Positions 44,701 to 56,800 of a stretch of 64,000 nucleotides of DNA are shown piece by piece. The notes under the pieces were generated by a model, which saw nothing but the letters and a program-made list of their open reading frames with translations, was not told the DNA's origin and ran no database searches. Each line of letters begins with the position of its first letter. Positions within the stretch are counted from its first letter, which is position 1. The translations under genes and the position numbers were made by a program. This DNA comes from Liolophura sinensis (Eukaryota; Mollusca; Polyplacophora; Chitonida; Chitonidae): NCBI RefSeq assembly GCF_032854445.1, contig NC_088305.1, positions 28,048,628 through 28,112,627 on the forward strand, in the 5' to 3' direction.

Positions 44701-44762
44701 GAAGTCACATTGCCAGTGAATACACAAATCACATAGAATACCAACAGAAGCCGTCTCTCCAT
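38766..44762 (-). CDS. Secreted C-type-lectin-like protein P (signal, CTLD, Thr linker, broken PAN exon)
   Basis: Exons are 44699-44762 (signal peptide MERRLLLVFYVICVFTGN), 42237-42416, 41778-41972, 39397-39465 and 38766-39012; all junctions are phase 1. The two middle exons form a C-type lectin domain: RLDTGSCYYVWPG, AKSTCKDNGLYLVQLEEEDG, WLGLSKSSGVWRW and YAVICE. The usual sugar-binding EPN/QPD and WND motifs are absent, and so is the penultimate CTLD cysteine (KWASTSRSSSYAVIC has Ser/Thr there), so calcium-dependent sugar binding is unlikely. A Thr-rich linker follows (TTTTTSTTATATSATSLSAS). The last exon is homologous to the intact PAN-like exon at 63432-63679 but is 247 rather than 248 nt and has three single-base indels. 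Translation would stop about 20 residues into it. A shorter secreted CTLD could still be made. Likely extracellular recognition role; ligand unknown. Confidence 0.85.
39108..39375 (+). repeat. Family-1 SINE variant, copy P
   Basis: The head ggcgcccctgtagcctagtg, then aacactcgctgtgagttca-like B box region, body gcggatggtcgtgggtgtcc, and tail tgaaatattcttgaatacgg and caatcaaatgaataaataaa. It sits directly upstream of the linker-exon donor in intron 4. Homologous copies lie at 51225-51485 and 63783-64000. Confidence 0.8.
40410..40845. repeat. 35-bp minisatellite in intron 3, copy P
   Basis: The unit reads gacactccggtacactccgg then tgcacaattaaggct, with about twelve degenerate units. It lies between the CTLD and linker exons. 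Orthologous arrays lie at 52765-52945 and 54150-54335 in copy Q. Confidence 0.85.
42680..42930 (+). repeat. Diverged family-1 SINE in intron 1, copy P
   Basis: Recognisable from ggcagtgaggttagcctgat, cagtgattcaggagcctttc, ttggcttcttccctggttgt, acgtgggaaagcc and aacctgcggatggt. The homologue in copy Q lies at 56715-56950. Confidence 0.65.
42931..44100. other. Intron 1 of lectin gene P; no other gene
   Basis: This sequence is shared with 56950-58150 in copy Q and contains no recognised protein. At its right end a run of about 20 G (44117-44140) is followed by the SINE that starts copy Q. Confidence 0.5.
44115..44150 (+). other. Long G-run with quadruplex potential
   Basis: The run gaggg-tg followed by about 18 consecutive G and then gagggaggggtg satisfies a G-quadruplex pattern on the plus strand. 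It is located at the P/Q array boundary. Confidence 0.6.
44195..44355 (+). repeat. tRNA-like SINE head at the start of copy Q
   Basis: The head ggcctccatggcatggtgga then tagagtgctag resembles an A box, and cctgtgagttcaagtccagt resembles a B box. It ends after cctgcggatggttttgggta. The same element begins copies P and R. Confidence 0.7.
44421..44560 (-). repeat. Family-1 SINE tail, truncated, unique to copy Q
   Basis: A reversed tail (atttatttatttatttcatt), ttacgcagcactcaagaata, tatacgacggcggccagcat, ggaaaccgggacgagctcgg and ccatccacaggttgctg. In P and R the equivalent place holds unique sequence (cttacatggcttag then about 150 bp absent from Q), so insertion and deletion went together here. 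Confidence 0.7.
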
Positions 44763-45669
44763 CTTGAAGCATCAAAGAGCTATCCGACAAACATATATTT
44801 CTCTTTTGAAGGATAATTCACACACTTATTATGACCTTGAATGTCAATACTATTTCTGACTGAAATAGTTGTGCTGCAATGCTTTGAAATCCGATTCACA
44901 AGGTTTTGACTAAATTATTCGCGGAAACACAGATGGTCAGTGTTTTTGTTAATAACAATAAGCCGTCCTCTAGAAGAATTCTGTTCATTTGCCAAACATG
45001 ACAATTTCTGTTACGTTGTCCATTTGGAATGAACTCGAATCAAAGGCTTGCGCCAAACTGATGGCCCACTTCTGGCAACATACTCCAAACACAACCATAC
45101 AAGTTAAAATTCCAAACAGTTGACGTGAGAACTTTCTTGCCACGGCTCTGGTTCACTTGGTCGCACAATCTTGAATGATGAAATTAAAGTGGCTTTCGTT
45201 CCAAACCGTTCTACATTTCCTGTATTGATGTTGTCGAGTATTTCCCTTGTTGTGTCAATAATTTACTCCCTCTGCTTCCAAAATTACTTGTTGTAGAGTT
45301 GCTTAAAGGCTGTAGCTGATAAAATCGAAGTCAACTGCTTGTTATTAAAAATTGTTTGCGATTTAAAATCACACTTTGCGACTTCGTTTCCACTGATATT
45401 TTTGCCCTAAACTTGGCTGTTGCAACGTCCCGTTTTACTGGAGTGATGAACCCTCGCTTCCCACCTAGAACAAGTGGAGCCTTCCCCTGCTTTTGAACGA
45501 GTAACCATCTCTGTGATTTACATTTTGTTTTGGTTTCGTTGCTTCCCGTTCTTGACAGCCTGACTTCTAAGCGTATCAACGAATGAGTTTCCTTTCTAAC
45601 GGGCGCTAATGCTTCCATTCATTTCTTTCCATATGTAAGCCCAATAATTATCCTCAGTAATATCCAGTT

Positions 45670-45715
45670 AATGCGAACAGCCCCCCCCCTCCCCCACCCC
45701 CCACCCCACCTGGTT
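45670..45715 (-). other. C-run block (quadruplex potential on minus strand)
   Basis: cagccccccccctcccccac followed by cccccaccccacc reads on the minus strand as four or more G tracts with one-base loops. Copies P (35765) and R (60150) have shorter versions here. Confidence 0.5.
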
Positions 45716-47016
45716 GTTTTACCTACAAATCCGAGTCAGCATCCAACGAAAGGAGCTTTGTCTACACACCCAATGATATAAGGTTAACCCGCATAAGGTA
45801 TCAATTCACCGCAAAACTGAAAACTTTCCATGTTTTTCCTATACCCTGCTCGATCACACGTATATGTCTGATATGCTTTTGTACCCCCTAATTCTGTGTT
45901 GCGCGGTGAATGTTAAAACGATTTATTGCTCTTAATAGCACGGAAAATGGAGTGCCCTCAATTAAATCATTGTTGACATGCTAAGCGATATCCTAAGATA
46001 TGCGCTAAAAGGTAAAAAACATTTAATGTGAAAATAAGATTCATTATGACGGAGACCAATAACATTTATACCTTCAAATATTTTTACACTTCTGGAAGGC
46101 GGGATTTCGGGTCTGGGGTTTTAGCTTTTATAAAAAAAAACACAATTAACTAAGATATTTGAAACATTTGGTGGGATTTCTGCACCATACTGGCGGCACT
46201 AAAAAATCTGAATCGTAAGATAAGCTTTATGTACTCGTTATAATATAGCGACAGATTAATTTTATTGTCTTAGATGGAAAATTTAATAAGCAGGATAGCT
46301 GATTTATTTACGCGAATATCAATTTCATGATTAAACTTTTGTGACGTTAGCACGTCTAAGGGGTCTTTCCTATGATTGTCTTAGTGTTGAGCGGTGTTCA
46401 CCTGTAAACAGTTGGCTCAAGCGTTACCGATATACAAATCAAACAGCTTAAGCAACTACAAGAATCTAGCTCCGTACTGCAAACTTCAGTACTTGAAGAA
46501 AACATTTCCATGATTAAAAGGAATAAGGACAAGAAACAACATCTTCAAAGCCGACAATAAACCTGTTTTTTTTCACTTGCATTAGGATTTCTTACCTGAA
46601 ATATATAGACAACGATTTCTACCATCAATAAAAGAAAATCAAACTGCTATTCTCTTACATTCAAACAGTTTTGTTTTATATGTATGTTTCATTATGTAAG
46701 GATTAACATTTAGAATGGCGTCCGAATGGGGTTTGGACGTCGTGTCTATGCGTTGTGATGGCATTGGTACCCCTTGGTAAAAATCTATACAACAGACGCT
46801 AATCCATTGTTAATCATAAAAGGCTAGACATGGAATCATCACCCATGTTTAATTGATCCTAACATTAATATATGGGCAACGGATATCACAACACTAATGA
46901 AATAAATAGTTCTATTTCCTGGAACTAACAGAAATGGCTTAATATCGATTTCAGGTCTGATTTGAGTAAACAAAGCGATAACACTTAAACTTCTTTGAGT
47001 GGAATTGGACCATGCG

Positions 47017-47917
47017 TGTTATGTGTCATGTCACAATACATTGCATGTTTATAGTTGTACATTTCCTAACGCGGCTTAGTCACGAGACAAGTTCATTTCA
47101 GTCGCAGCCGGGTAGTCTAAATATAGAACATCTTGTAGATTTCTAGCCAATCAGTTTCCATTGACCGATGCCACTGGAAAATGACCTTGTTGATGTATTT
47201 TCTTTGTTCTTTCTCGAAGCTTCGATGACAATACATAGGGCGGCAGATTTGTAGGCTTAGAGAGTCAGAGATAGTTGTGAAAAGAGATAGACAGTGACAC
47301 GACAGTGATATTTGGAGAGCTATAAGGTGTATTTGACGGAGTTACGGACGATACATCACAGGTATAGTTAGAAGAAATCGTTAGTACCATTTTAGTGGAA
47401 AAGCCGGTGTAATTTGGATTAGCCGTACCAGGATTAACTGGTGATTGTTGGCGGACATTCTGCATTTTGTGAACTGTGATTAACGTGTACATATTAACTG
47501 CTTGCTGGAAGATTTGTGGTCTCCATTCCAGAAAAGTATCGACCTCCCTTCGTGAGACGAGTCGGAGGGTTCAACCATGTTATGGTTGGGGGAGATCAAC
47601 AAACCGCGCCAGTAAAGAGGGAACGGACATCCAGAAAGAGGATTGGAGTATTCCAGGGCCGATTGGACAACGTCGGAAAGTCAAGTTAAGGACTGTAGCG
47701 TAAATCAGGTCGGAAGTATTTATACATACGAGTAAGCTGCAGTCATTTATAGTAACATCCTGTGCATTGCTATTTGTAGTTTAACTCATTATTTTCCTTT
47801 TTGATTCATTCAATTGTTAAACCAAGCATTTCAGTGTTTGAGAGTGTTACTCTGTTTGACCCAGGTTAGGGTCGTTATTGGGAATTGATTTTGGCTTATT
47901 ATACCGATACCCTAACA
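47017..47917 (+). mobile_element. 5' LTR of a Ty3/gypsy-type retroelement
   Basis: The proposed LTR begins tgttatgtgtc and ends gataccctaaca, with TGTTA/TAACA ends (about 901 bp). It is followed by aattagggtgtcgtctggga, resembling the conserved start of retroelement leaders after the LTR. Copies P (near 37004) and R (near 61528) have uninterrupted sequence at the insertion point, which defines the left border. Confidence 0.6.
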
Positions 47918-49735
47918 AATTAGGGTGTCGTCTGGGAAAATCTAGCAGTGCTAATCGAAATTGCAACATTTGTAGCACTTTGTAAACATACGGTCAAACA
48001 GGGTTTCACTGGGAGATTGACAGGATAGTGTTACTTTTGTATACATTGTAACATTTAAACTATGGCTGAGGAATTCAATGTTGAGGTACCTTTAGATTCT
48101 GGCGTAACTGTAAGTAGATTATCAGAAAGGCTGAACTAAGAGTAATTGCAGAAAAAGAGAAATTGAACTTTGCCCATAGCTTAAAGAAAAGGTGGAGGCA
48201 ATAGCTTAGCATTTAGGATTAAGCAGCGACCTACCCCATGTAATTACGGCGTCACCAGCTACCGATATTGAAGTTTTAAAACTGCAACTGGAGATGGTAA
48301 AATTGAAGTTAGAGAAAAGAGAGAGAAAGGAAAGGGAAGAGAGGAAGAGAAAGAGGAAGGGGGGAAGAGGAGAGAGAGAACAGTAAAGGGAAAGACAGGC
48401 AAGAGAGGGAATACGGAGACTGGAAAGAGAGTGGTTGGAGATTAAGGTCGTGCTCAACAATTTTTCTGTCATATGACGACGAAGGAATCCTTATGGTGTA
48501 TGTGATGTACCTCCTTGTTGCAGGACGGATTTCCACCGCCCTTTTATCTAGTGCTGCTTCACTGAGACACCTTACCGAAGGCAAGTAAGCCTCCCCGCCC
48601 GAACCATTATGCTGATACGGGTCAACCAGTCGTTGCACTATTCCCTTCATGCTGAACGCCAAGCGAGGAAGTTACAACTTCCTCTTTTAAAGTCGTAGAT
48701 GTGACTCGACCCAGGGATTGATCCCGGAGCGGACGCTCTAGCAACTGTGCTATCCGGGCCGATGAAATGCGGAAGATGGAAATGGAACATAACTTACAGA
48801 TAAGGAGATAGAAAGCAAGGAGAAAACTGAAGGAGCTACTTATAATACAAACCCTGTTCACCACGGATTTGTTCTAGCCAAAAACATTTTATTGACGCCG
48901 CAGAAAAATAAACTGGACCATCATTTAAAGGAAAGCCGACTCAAGGAAAGGACATGCACAGATCATTTGCCATTACTGTCACAAGAGAGGTCATCTTAGG
49001 TCAGAATGTTGGCTAATGAAGGAAAACCGAGCAGAGAAAAAAGCCAGTAGCCAGTAGCGTTCGTCACTCACAACAAGCAGTGAATGAAATAGTACCAGAA
49101 TGTAGCAACGCAAACAACAAATGATGTGGAGGTGGGGTCATCACCACCGATCAGCCAGCGTCCATACCGGCTTAATTTTACGAAGGCCCAGAAGGTACAA
49201 CAGGAAATTGAATACATGATGGAGAATAACATCACTGAACCAAGTCAGAGTAATTGGTGTTCTCTGATTGTGGTTATTCCCAAACCAGATGGCTCCATCA
49301 GGCTGTACGTTGATTACCGCCAGGTCAATGCCGTAACCAATAATGACTCATATCCCCATTCCACGCAAAGAAGATTGTATTGACAAAGTTGGAAAAGCTA
49401 AATTTGTCAGCAAAATAGATTTGTTAAAAGGGTATTGGCAAGTACCACTGACGGACAAGGCCAAAGAAATTTCGGCGTCACCTGAATAAACTCTTTAGAC
49501 GACTTTCAGAACATCACTGGTCATCAGTTGAAGAAGAGTGACTTCGCCAAGGCCACAGTCACACATCTTGGACATGTGGTTGGAGGTGGACAAGTTGTAC
49601 CTCGGAGGGCCAAAATAAAAGCCATAGTCGACCCACCAGTGCCTACAAGCAGGAAAGAAATCCTCAGGGTTTTAGGCGTCTGTTGTTTCTGTCGGAAATT
49701 TCTGCATCACTTCGCTTTTGCTTTCAGAATTAGAA
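47918..49735 (+). pseudogene. Degenerate gag-pol remnant of a Ty3/gypsy retroelement
   Basis: Gag begins near 48062 (MAEEFNVEVPLDSG) but soon meets a stop. A CCHC zinc knuckle (CX2CX4HX4C) is at 48968-49009. Reverse-transcriptase sequence runs from about 49126 (MENNITEPSQSNWC, VIPKPDGSIRLYVDYRQVN), with a frameshift near 49360, then KIDLLKGYWQVPL and a stop near 49486. A later RT/connection fragment (49528-49730) contains VTHLGHVVGGG. The YxDD box, RNase H, integrase and 3' LTR are missing. The right end passes directly into array sequence. Not functional. Confidence 0.85.
48445..48765 (-). repeat. Family-2 tRNA-derived SINE nested in the gypsy remnant
   Basis: On the minus strand the head ggcccggatagcacagttgc then tagagcg matches an A box, and gggatcaatccctgggtc matches a B box. 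The body matches 15005-15365 (ggaagttgtaacttcct, ggcgttcagcatgaaggg). Because it interrupts the retroelement, it inserted later. Confidence 0.8.
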
Positions 49736-49789
49736 AAACAAACATACTAGTGGTCGACCAGATGTCAGTATCATGTGATTAAGTATAGG

Positions 49790-50275
49790 CTGTCGGGTAT
49801 GGTGTTTTTAGCATGACGTGCCGGTGGTACAGTGCCACGAATATGTCGGCCTATATTGATTTCGGCATGACGTACAAGTGGTACAGCGGCATGAATATGT
49901 CGGCATTGGGTGCGGTCCGCTCCCTTGAGTTCGGCATGACGTGCCAATGTTACAACGGCATGTTTATGTCGGCTTTGGGTGCAGCGCGCTACATTGAGTT
50001 CGGCATGATGTGCCTTTGGGACAGCGCCAGTAATATGTCGGCTTTGAGTACGTCCGCTACCTTGAGTTCTGCATGACGTGCCAGTGGTATAGCGCCGTGG
50101 ATATGTCGGGTTCGAGTGCGATCTGCTACATTGATTTCTGCATGACGTAATAGAGAGTCAGTATTAGGAATATGTCAGAATTCTGCTACACTGGATTCCC
50201 AACATATTCATAGTTCTGTCTCACTGGAACGTCATGCCGAACCCAATGTAGCAGACCGGATCGAATGCCAAGATA
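49790..50275. repeat. 69-bp minisatellite, copy Q
   Basis: About six units of the ttcggcatgacgtgccagtg-type repeat, shorter than in P and R. At its right end an inverted partial unit occurs (aacgtcatgccgaacccaat, gtagcagacc), so the array ends in a potential hairpin. Confidence 0.85.
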
Positions 50276-50886
50276 TTTAATTAATAAAAATTCATTGAAA
50301 TATTATTTAACATAATGTTATCCAACAATCAAAGAAATCAGTAAGTAAATAAAATCGACACACACCACTCAACCTTTGACCTTCACTCTTAAAACGTGGA
50401 AACAAACATAGATTAGATCAAAGCGAGCAGATTGAGAGTAAGTCCTTTATTAGATCTAATTAGCCACAAGTCAGTATTGGGGGTGGCGACGAGTAAAGGT
50501 GTTATATATATGTATGTAGGAAACCGTCAGGTTTTAAGTCATACTCCACAATTTTGCAGTCACATGGAGATGAGGAGCCATTAGGTTTGCTTAAATACAC
50601 TGTGTCTTCTTGTGGCAGATCGAGTCCCTGCTGTTGACAAAGTGCTGCAAACAGCCACTGGTATCTTTGTCCATGTTTTTGACGGGGGTTTTCGTTCGTG
50701 TGTTACCATTTACATGTACCTGTAGCTACATATTAAAATGTCACAAATGCTGCCTCGGAAACACAGGATTTGGGTTTATTATAAAGATGTAAGTTAAATT
50801 AAACAATAATTTAATTTAAATATCACGTAAACCTCTTTAAAGAAAAACAATAGTAGTCGGTTTTCTAATCATTTGTGTTCTTCGAA

Positions 50887-53800
50887 ACACCAACAACTCG
50901 AGTCTGTAGGACATGTGTTGACCACTACAGAAAGACTCAGTAGAGCGCACAGTCCTCGGTGTAACTCGACACGAACTCCTCTACAGCTATTGTCATTTAT
51001 AACATTTGACTGCACAGTCCAATAGGCTCCTTACAGGCGAAGTGATCCGTAAAGTATCAAGATACTCCTCAGTGCATCTGTGTAAATAAAACTATCGAAA
51101 TCCGGGACATAATGATCCACCTACAAAAACAAACATAATGTATTAAGACTCAAAAACTGTCTAAAAAAGACATTTTAGTGTACTAACTCCAGATCGACCT
51201 GTACGCTACTAGACCCAAACACCCGAGGCGACCCTGTGATCAGTGATTTAGCCTTTCCAGGGCATCGCAATGACCCAGGAGCCTGTCACCAATATACTCT
51301 CTCTGAGTTTCAAGTTTAGTTCTCACAAGATTCCTTTACGGGCGTGCATGGAAATTCTGGCACCAAACTGCTGATGGTCGTGGGTGTCCTCCGGGCTCTG
51401 TCCGGTTCCTCAGAACATGTTGGTCGCCGGTGAATGAGTGAACTATTCTTGGGTACGGCTTAAATACCAATCAAATGAATAAATAAATACAAAGACCTAC
51501 TTACTCGTGTCTGGTGAAGCAGAGAAGGATGTCGTCGATGTTGCCATCGTCGTTGTTGATGTTGTTGTTGTTGCTACCAATACAGAAAAAAATATATTGT
51601 GTGGCTAAAAATACTGACCATCTCTTACCTGGTCGATCTGAATGAAAGAAAAACAAATTACTCCTATCTGCACAGAAAAAAATATACTTTATCATCATAG
51701 TTTTCATATCTAAGAACCCTTCTACGTGACGCTGTCAAAAGCCTTCCTTTCTGAAGAGAGTGCGCACCATGTGTTAGTTCTAAAAATTAGAGTTTAGGCC
51801 ACCAACAAAGTTATTAATCGCTTGTTGATGATGTACGGTAGATTTTCCTGTTTTCAAACAAAGGTTTCCAAAAGTTTATCTTTCGGACGGCGCCGACTGC
51901 GGCCAACACGATCGAAAAAGGCGAGTAGCGAAGTTTGGCTTGCTGTCGTTCCGCCATGTACATGTACATAATTTTGGTCGTCATTATTCATGAATAACTA
52001 GCTAGTTTGAAATCACAAAAACTGTATGATTAAAGGAAACATCATTTGTGGCGTACAGTATGGATATTTTTTAGGAGAGCACGCTCTAAAAGAAGGAATT
52101 TCAAGTTTGTGAACGACAGCGTAATGACCCAGGAGCCTCTCACCAATGCGGTTGCTGTGAGTTCAAGTCCAGCTCATGCTGGCCTCTCCGGCCGTAAGTG
52201 GGAAGGTCTGTCAGCAACCTGCGGATGGTCGTGGGTTTCCGCCGGGCTCTGCCCGGTTTCCTCCCACCATAATGCTGGCCGCCGTCGTATAAGTGAAATA
52301 TTCTTGAGTACGGCGTAAAACACCAATCAAAAAAAAAAAAAAAAAAGTTTGTGAACGGAAACATTTCTGAAAGTTAAGCTGGGAAGAACAAAACAGATCT
52401 CAGATCGAAAAATTACGTTTTAGACGATGTAGGACAAACTGCACTGTTATTCGTACACGTGACTTGCAATATTGACCTATTTAATGGTATTTACGGTTAC
52501 CTTGGTCTCACTGATATTTCACATACACATTGTCGGTTTGTTTCATATGTTCAACAATCCAGAGTAAGCCATCTTCACAATGTGAACATTTATTTTGTGG
52601 CTTTTGTACTCTGTAGGCGATATCCTGACATGAGTGAAGAAAGAAGCTAATTCGACTCAGCCACAGTCTCAACAAGGTCATAAAATGAAACCTTTCAGCA
52701 CATTTTGTCACATGTTGCTCCACTGTTGTGTTGCATGCTAGAGACTGTCTATGGTGCAAAATTTAGGCTGACACTCTGGTACACTCCGGTGCACAATTAA
52801 GACTTACACCCTTGTACACTCCGGTGCACAATTAAGACTTACACTCTGGTACACCCTGGTGCAAAATTAACGCTGACACTTCGGTACACTCTGGTGCACA
52901 ATTAAGACTCACACTCTAGTACACTCCGGTGCACAACTTTAACTGACACTCTGATTCCTTTACGGGTGCGTGGGAAGTTCTGGCATCAAACTGCGGATGG
53001 TCGTGGGTGTCCTCCGGGCTCTGTCCGGTTTCATCCCACCATAATGTTGGTCGCCGATGATTATGTGAAATATTCTTGAATACGGCTTAAAATACCAATC
53101 AAATGAATAAATAAATACAAAGACCTACTTACTCGTGTCTGGTGAAGCAGAGAGGGATGTCGTCGATGTTGCCATCGTCGTTGTTGATGTTGTTGTTGTT
53201 GCTACCAATACAGAAGAAAATATAGTTTGTTTTACTAAAAATACTGACCATCTCTTACTTGGTTTATCTGAGTGAAAGAAAAACAAATTACTCCTATTTG
53301 CACAGAAAAAATATACTTTATCATCATAGTTTTAATATCTAGAAACTCTTCTACGTGACGCTGTCAAAAGCCTTCCTTTCTGAAGAGAGTGCGCACCATG
53401 TGTTAGTTCTAAAATTAGAGTTTAGGCCACCAACAAAGTTATTAATCGCCTGTTAATGATGTACAGTAGATTTTCCTGTTTTCAATCAAAGCCTTCCACA
53501 AGTTTATCTTTCGGACGGCGCCGACTGCGGCCAACACGAATCGAAAAAGGCGAGTAGCGAAGTTTGGCTTGCTGTCGTTCCGCCATGTACATGTACATAA
53601 TTTTGGTCGTCATTATTCATGAATAACTAGCTGGTTTGAAATCACAAAAACTGTATGATTAAAGGAAACATCATTTGTGGCGTACAGTATGGATATTTTG
53701 AGGAGAGCACGCTCTAAAAGAAGGAATTTCAAGTTTGTGAACGGAAACATTTCTGAAAGTTAAGCTGGGAAGAATAAAACAGATCTCAGATCGAAAAATA

Positions 53801-56800
53801 CGTTTTAGGGGATGTAGGACAAACTGCACTGTTATTCGTACACGTGACTTGCAATATTGACCTATTTAATGGTATTTACTGGTTATCTTGGTCTCACTGA
53901 TATTTCACATACACATTGTCGGTTTGTTTCATATGTTCAACAATCCAGAGTAAGCCATCTTCACAGTGTGAAATTTTATGTTGTTTATTTTGTACTCTGT
54001 ACGCGATATCCTGACATGAGTGAAGAAAGAAGCTAATTCGACTCAGCCACAGTCTCAACAAGGTCATAAAATGAAACCTTTTAGCACATTTTGTCACATG
54101 TTGCTCCACTGTTGTGTTGCATGCTAGAGACTGTCTATGGTGCAAAATTTAGGCTGACACTCTGGTACACTCCGGTGCACAATTAAGACTTACACCCTTG
54201 TACACGCCGGTGCACAATTAAGACTTACTCTCTGGTACACTCTGGTGCACAATTAACGCTGACACTCCGGTACACTCTGGTGCACAATTAAGACTCACAC
54301 TCCAGTACACTCCGGTGCACAACTTTAACTGACATTCTGATTGCTAACAACAGATCCTTTGCACTGGCACTGCATTGGTCATCGAAATGTGTGTAGCATG
54401 TATATGAGATGAACTCGTTTACCCACCTAAGACGCCAGAGCCACCCAGAAGGGGTCTAAGTTTCACCTCTTGAATATCGAGAACGAGAGTAAACCATCTG
54501 CCACCAGCAAGTAACTGACCAACTTTCCTACATCTAACACACATACATTCACCTCTACATCAAGTTTAATACCCGTACCTTATGGTGGAAGGCAAGTGAT
54601 TACCCTTCATGTTAAACCAAATAAACAGCTGAACGAGTGATGTCTAACGTGTAATACATCCAAACTCTCACGTTCGAGAGTGAGATTGAACGAATTTACC
54701 ACTCCTGTGCCTGACATCAGGAGTTCCGAGTTTGAACTCAGTAAATTTGAAAGGAGTCCTACTGTATCATGTGACTTGTGAAAAAATGTTAGACAAGTTT
54801 CATTGACAAAGATTTACCATTCGCCTGTCTAGCTGTGTTTTGGGGGCATACATGGCGTATCTTTCCTTCAGGAACTTATTTTGTTCACAAACGCTCAGGT
54901 TCTGATTTTTTCCATCGGTCGTCGACAAGAAACAACATTTGGTTTAATTTATTTTTGTTATAGTGGGTGTAACCACAGACGGTTGCCTGCCATTTTGATA
55001 GGTGCATAGGTGCAATGGGGCTTTTTTACCTTCAGCGACAAAACAGTTCGAACTCGAAACTCCTGCATTAAACTCAAGGTTTTAACCTGAAGATGCTAAA
55101 TAAGCTAAATAGGCTGAAGTCGATCTTCACAGCACAGACACATGTTCTCAAGCTCGGATTCCGCTGGACATTTTCGAACATGTTTTTTTTTTTCAAATGC
55201 CATAATATTTTTATTGAGTATTTTTGCTCGTTAGAAACACGTCTTACATTCTCCAAAAATAATTCCAACATTTTCGTTAGATTTCAATGCTCGTATTCTA
55301 AATGATTACAGATTACATGGCGCAGATATATTTATATATTTATGTAAACTTGTTTTGAATTAGTTCAAGCAGCAATTTAAACATCAATCTACACATATCT
55401 ATCAATCTACACATATCTGTTTTGTTCCTACTGCAGAAAAACTTACTCGTGTCACGTTCACAGATGACGGCATAAGAAGCGGAACGCGAAGTTGATGCCC
55501 ATTTGGTAGAAGTTTGTTTGTATGCCCGATTTCCTGAAGCGGTATCCGCCCATCGGGTGTCGCTGCTCGACACTATCTGCCCGGAATTCACCCATCTCCA
55601 AACACCTGATGATTTTGACAATCCCAGCCAGTGTTGAATACCTGTAGAAGTGTAATATTTAATTATTTATTGATCTATTTGATGTTTTCGAGTGATTTTT
55701 GGATTTTTAGATTTATTGATTTATTTATGTTATTTTACTTATTTACTGATAAACACACTGATTTATTTGTTTATAGAATTTTTTTTTTCTCATTGCCCAT
55801 CTGATTGCCACAGTCAAGTGCTGAACAAGGTAAACAAAACAGATTAAACACAGTATGAGTTAAGCATAGTCAATTTAATCTCCACAACAAAGGAAATCTT
55901 ACTGGTTTGTGCGTTGAGCCATTCTTGTTCATCCTCCTCTTCCAACTGTACAAGGTGAAGGGCCTTATCTGTACACGTGGATTTTGCATCACTGTACACG
56001 GCCTGACCGGGCCATACATAGTAACACGTGTTTGTGTCCAAACGGTAGTACAGGTTCATGGTACCAGAGACATGCGGGCAACCTGGCGACAGGAAAGAAA
56101 TATTGAAAACCTGAAGAAATAATTTCTTGATTTGTTGATTTAAAGGGGGGATAACTGAGTATGAGATATTTGTGGTGCCAAAGTGTGAAAAGCAATAGTA
56201 ATGGTAAATATTCTGTGTTCCGTTCTTATTTGTAGGTGACATACTAAATGACTGCTTAAGATTTGGAAGAGGAGGACTGTTTCATTGATTGACTGTTTTA
56301 TTGATTGACTGTTTCATTAATTGTTTTTTTCATTGATTGACTGTTTTATTCATTGACTGTTTTGTCGATTGACTGTTTCATTAATTGGCTGTTTCATTGA
56401 TTGACTGTTTTATTAATTGACTGTTTTATTGATTGATTGTTTCATTCATTGGCTGTTTCATTGATTGACTGTTTCATTGGTTGACTGTTTCATTGGTTGA
56501 CTGTTTCATTGGTTGACTGTTCCCTTGATTGACTGTTTCATTGATTTGCTTTTTCATTGATTGGCATTTTCATTGATTGACTTTTTCATTGATTGTTTCA
56601 TTAAGTTAATGATTAATGGAATAGTTACATGTCTGGCGATGATGATTCACAAATTCACGGAGCATTAGTTACATCCATCTGATACTTCAAGCGAAAGCTG
56701 CAAAGTGTTTAGGCTCTATACATATGGCGTTTATGTCTCGTTCAACTTCCGATGCCTTTGTAGCAGTGAGATTAGCCTGATACCGCAGCACAGTGATTCA

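Larger units (their letters stand above)
51333..54342. repeat. Internal tandem duplication in copy Q (1.39-kb unit)
   Basis: Unit 1 is 51333-52956 and unit 2 is 52957-54342. Each holds the SINE 3' half, a linker exon, intron sequence and a 35-bp minisatellite. The junction at 52953-52956 is gatt, which is also the base string before cctttacggg in the SINE and at the end of unit 2 (54339-54342). Unit 1 is 238 bp longer, which matches the SINE inserted in it. Copy P has one such unit. Confidence 0.88.

Noticed and set aside
45331-45618. A 95-codon minus-strand frame upstream of lectin gene P as a second exon or small protein
   Set aside because: The equivalent stretch in P (around 35400-35700) and R does not keep the frame, so it is not under coding constraint.
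56275-56615. A regular repeat array resembling a CRISPR
   Set aside because: The 16-bp units are contiguous with no unique spacers, and the genome is a eukaryote's. It is a minisatellite.
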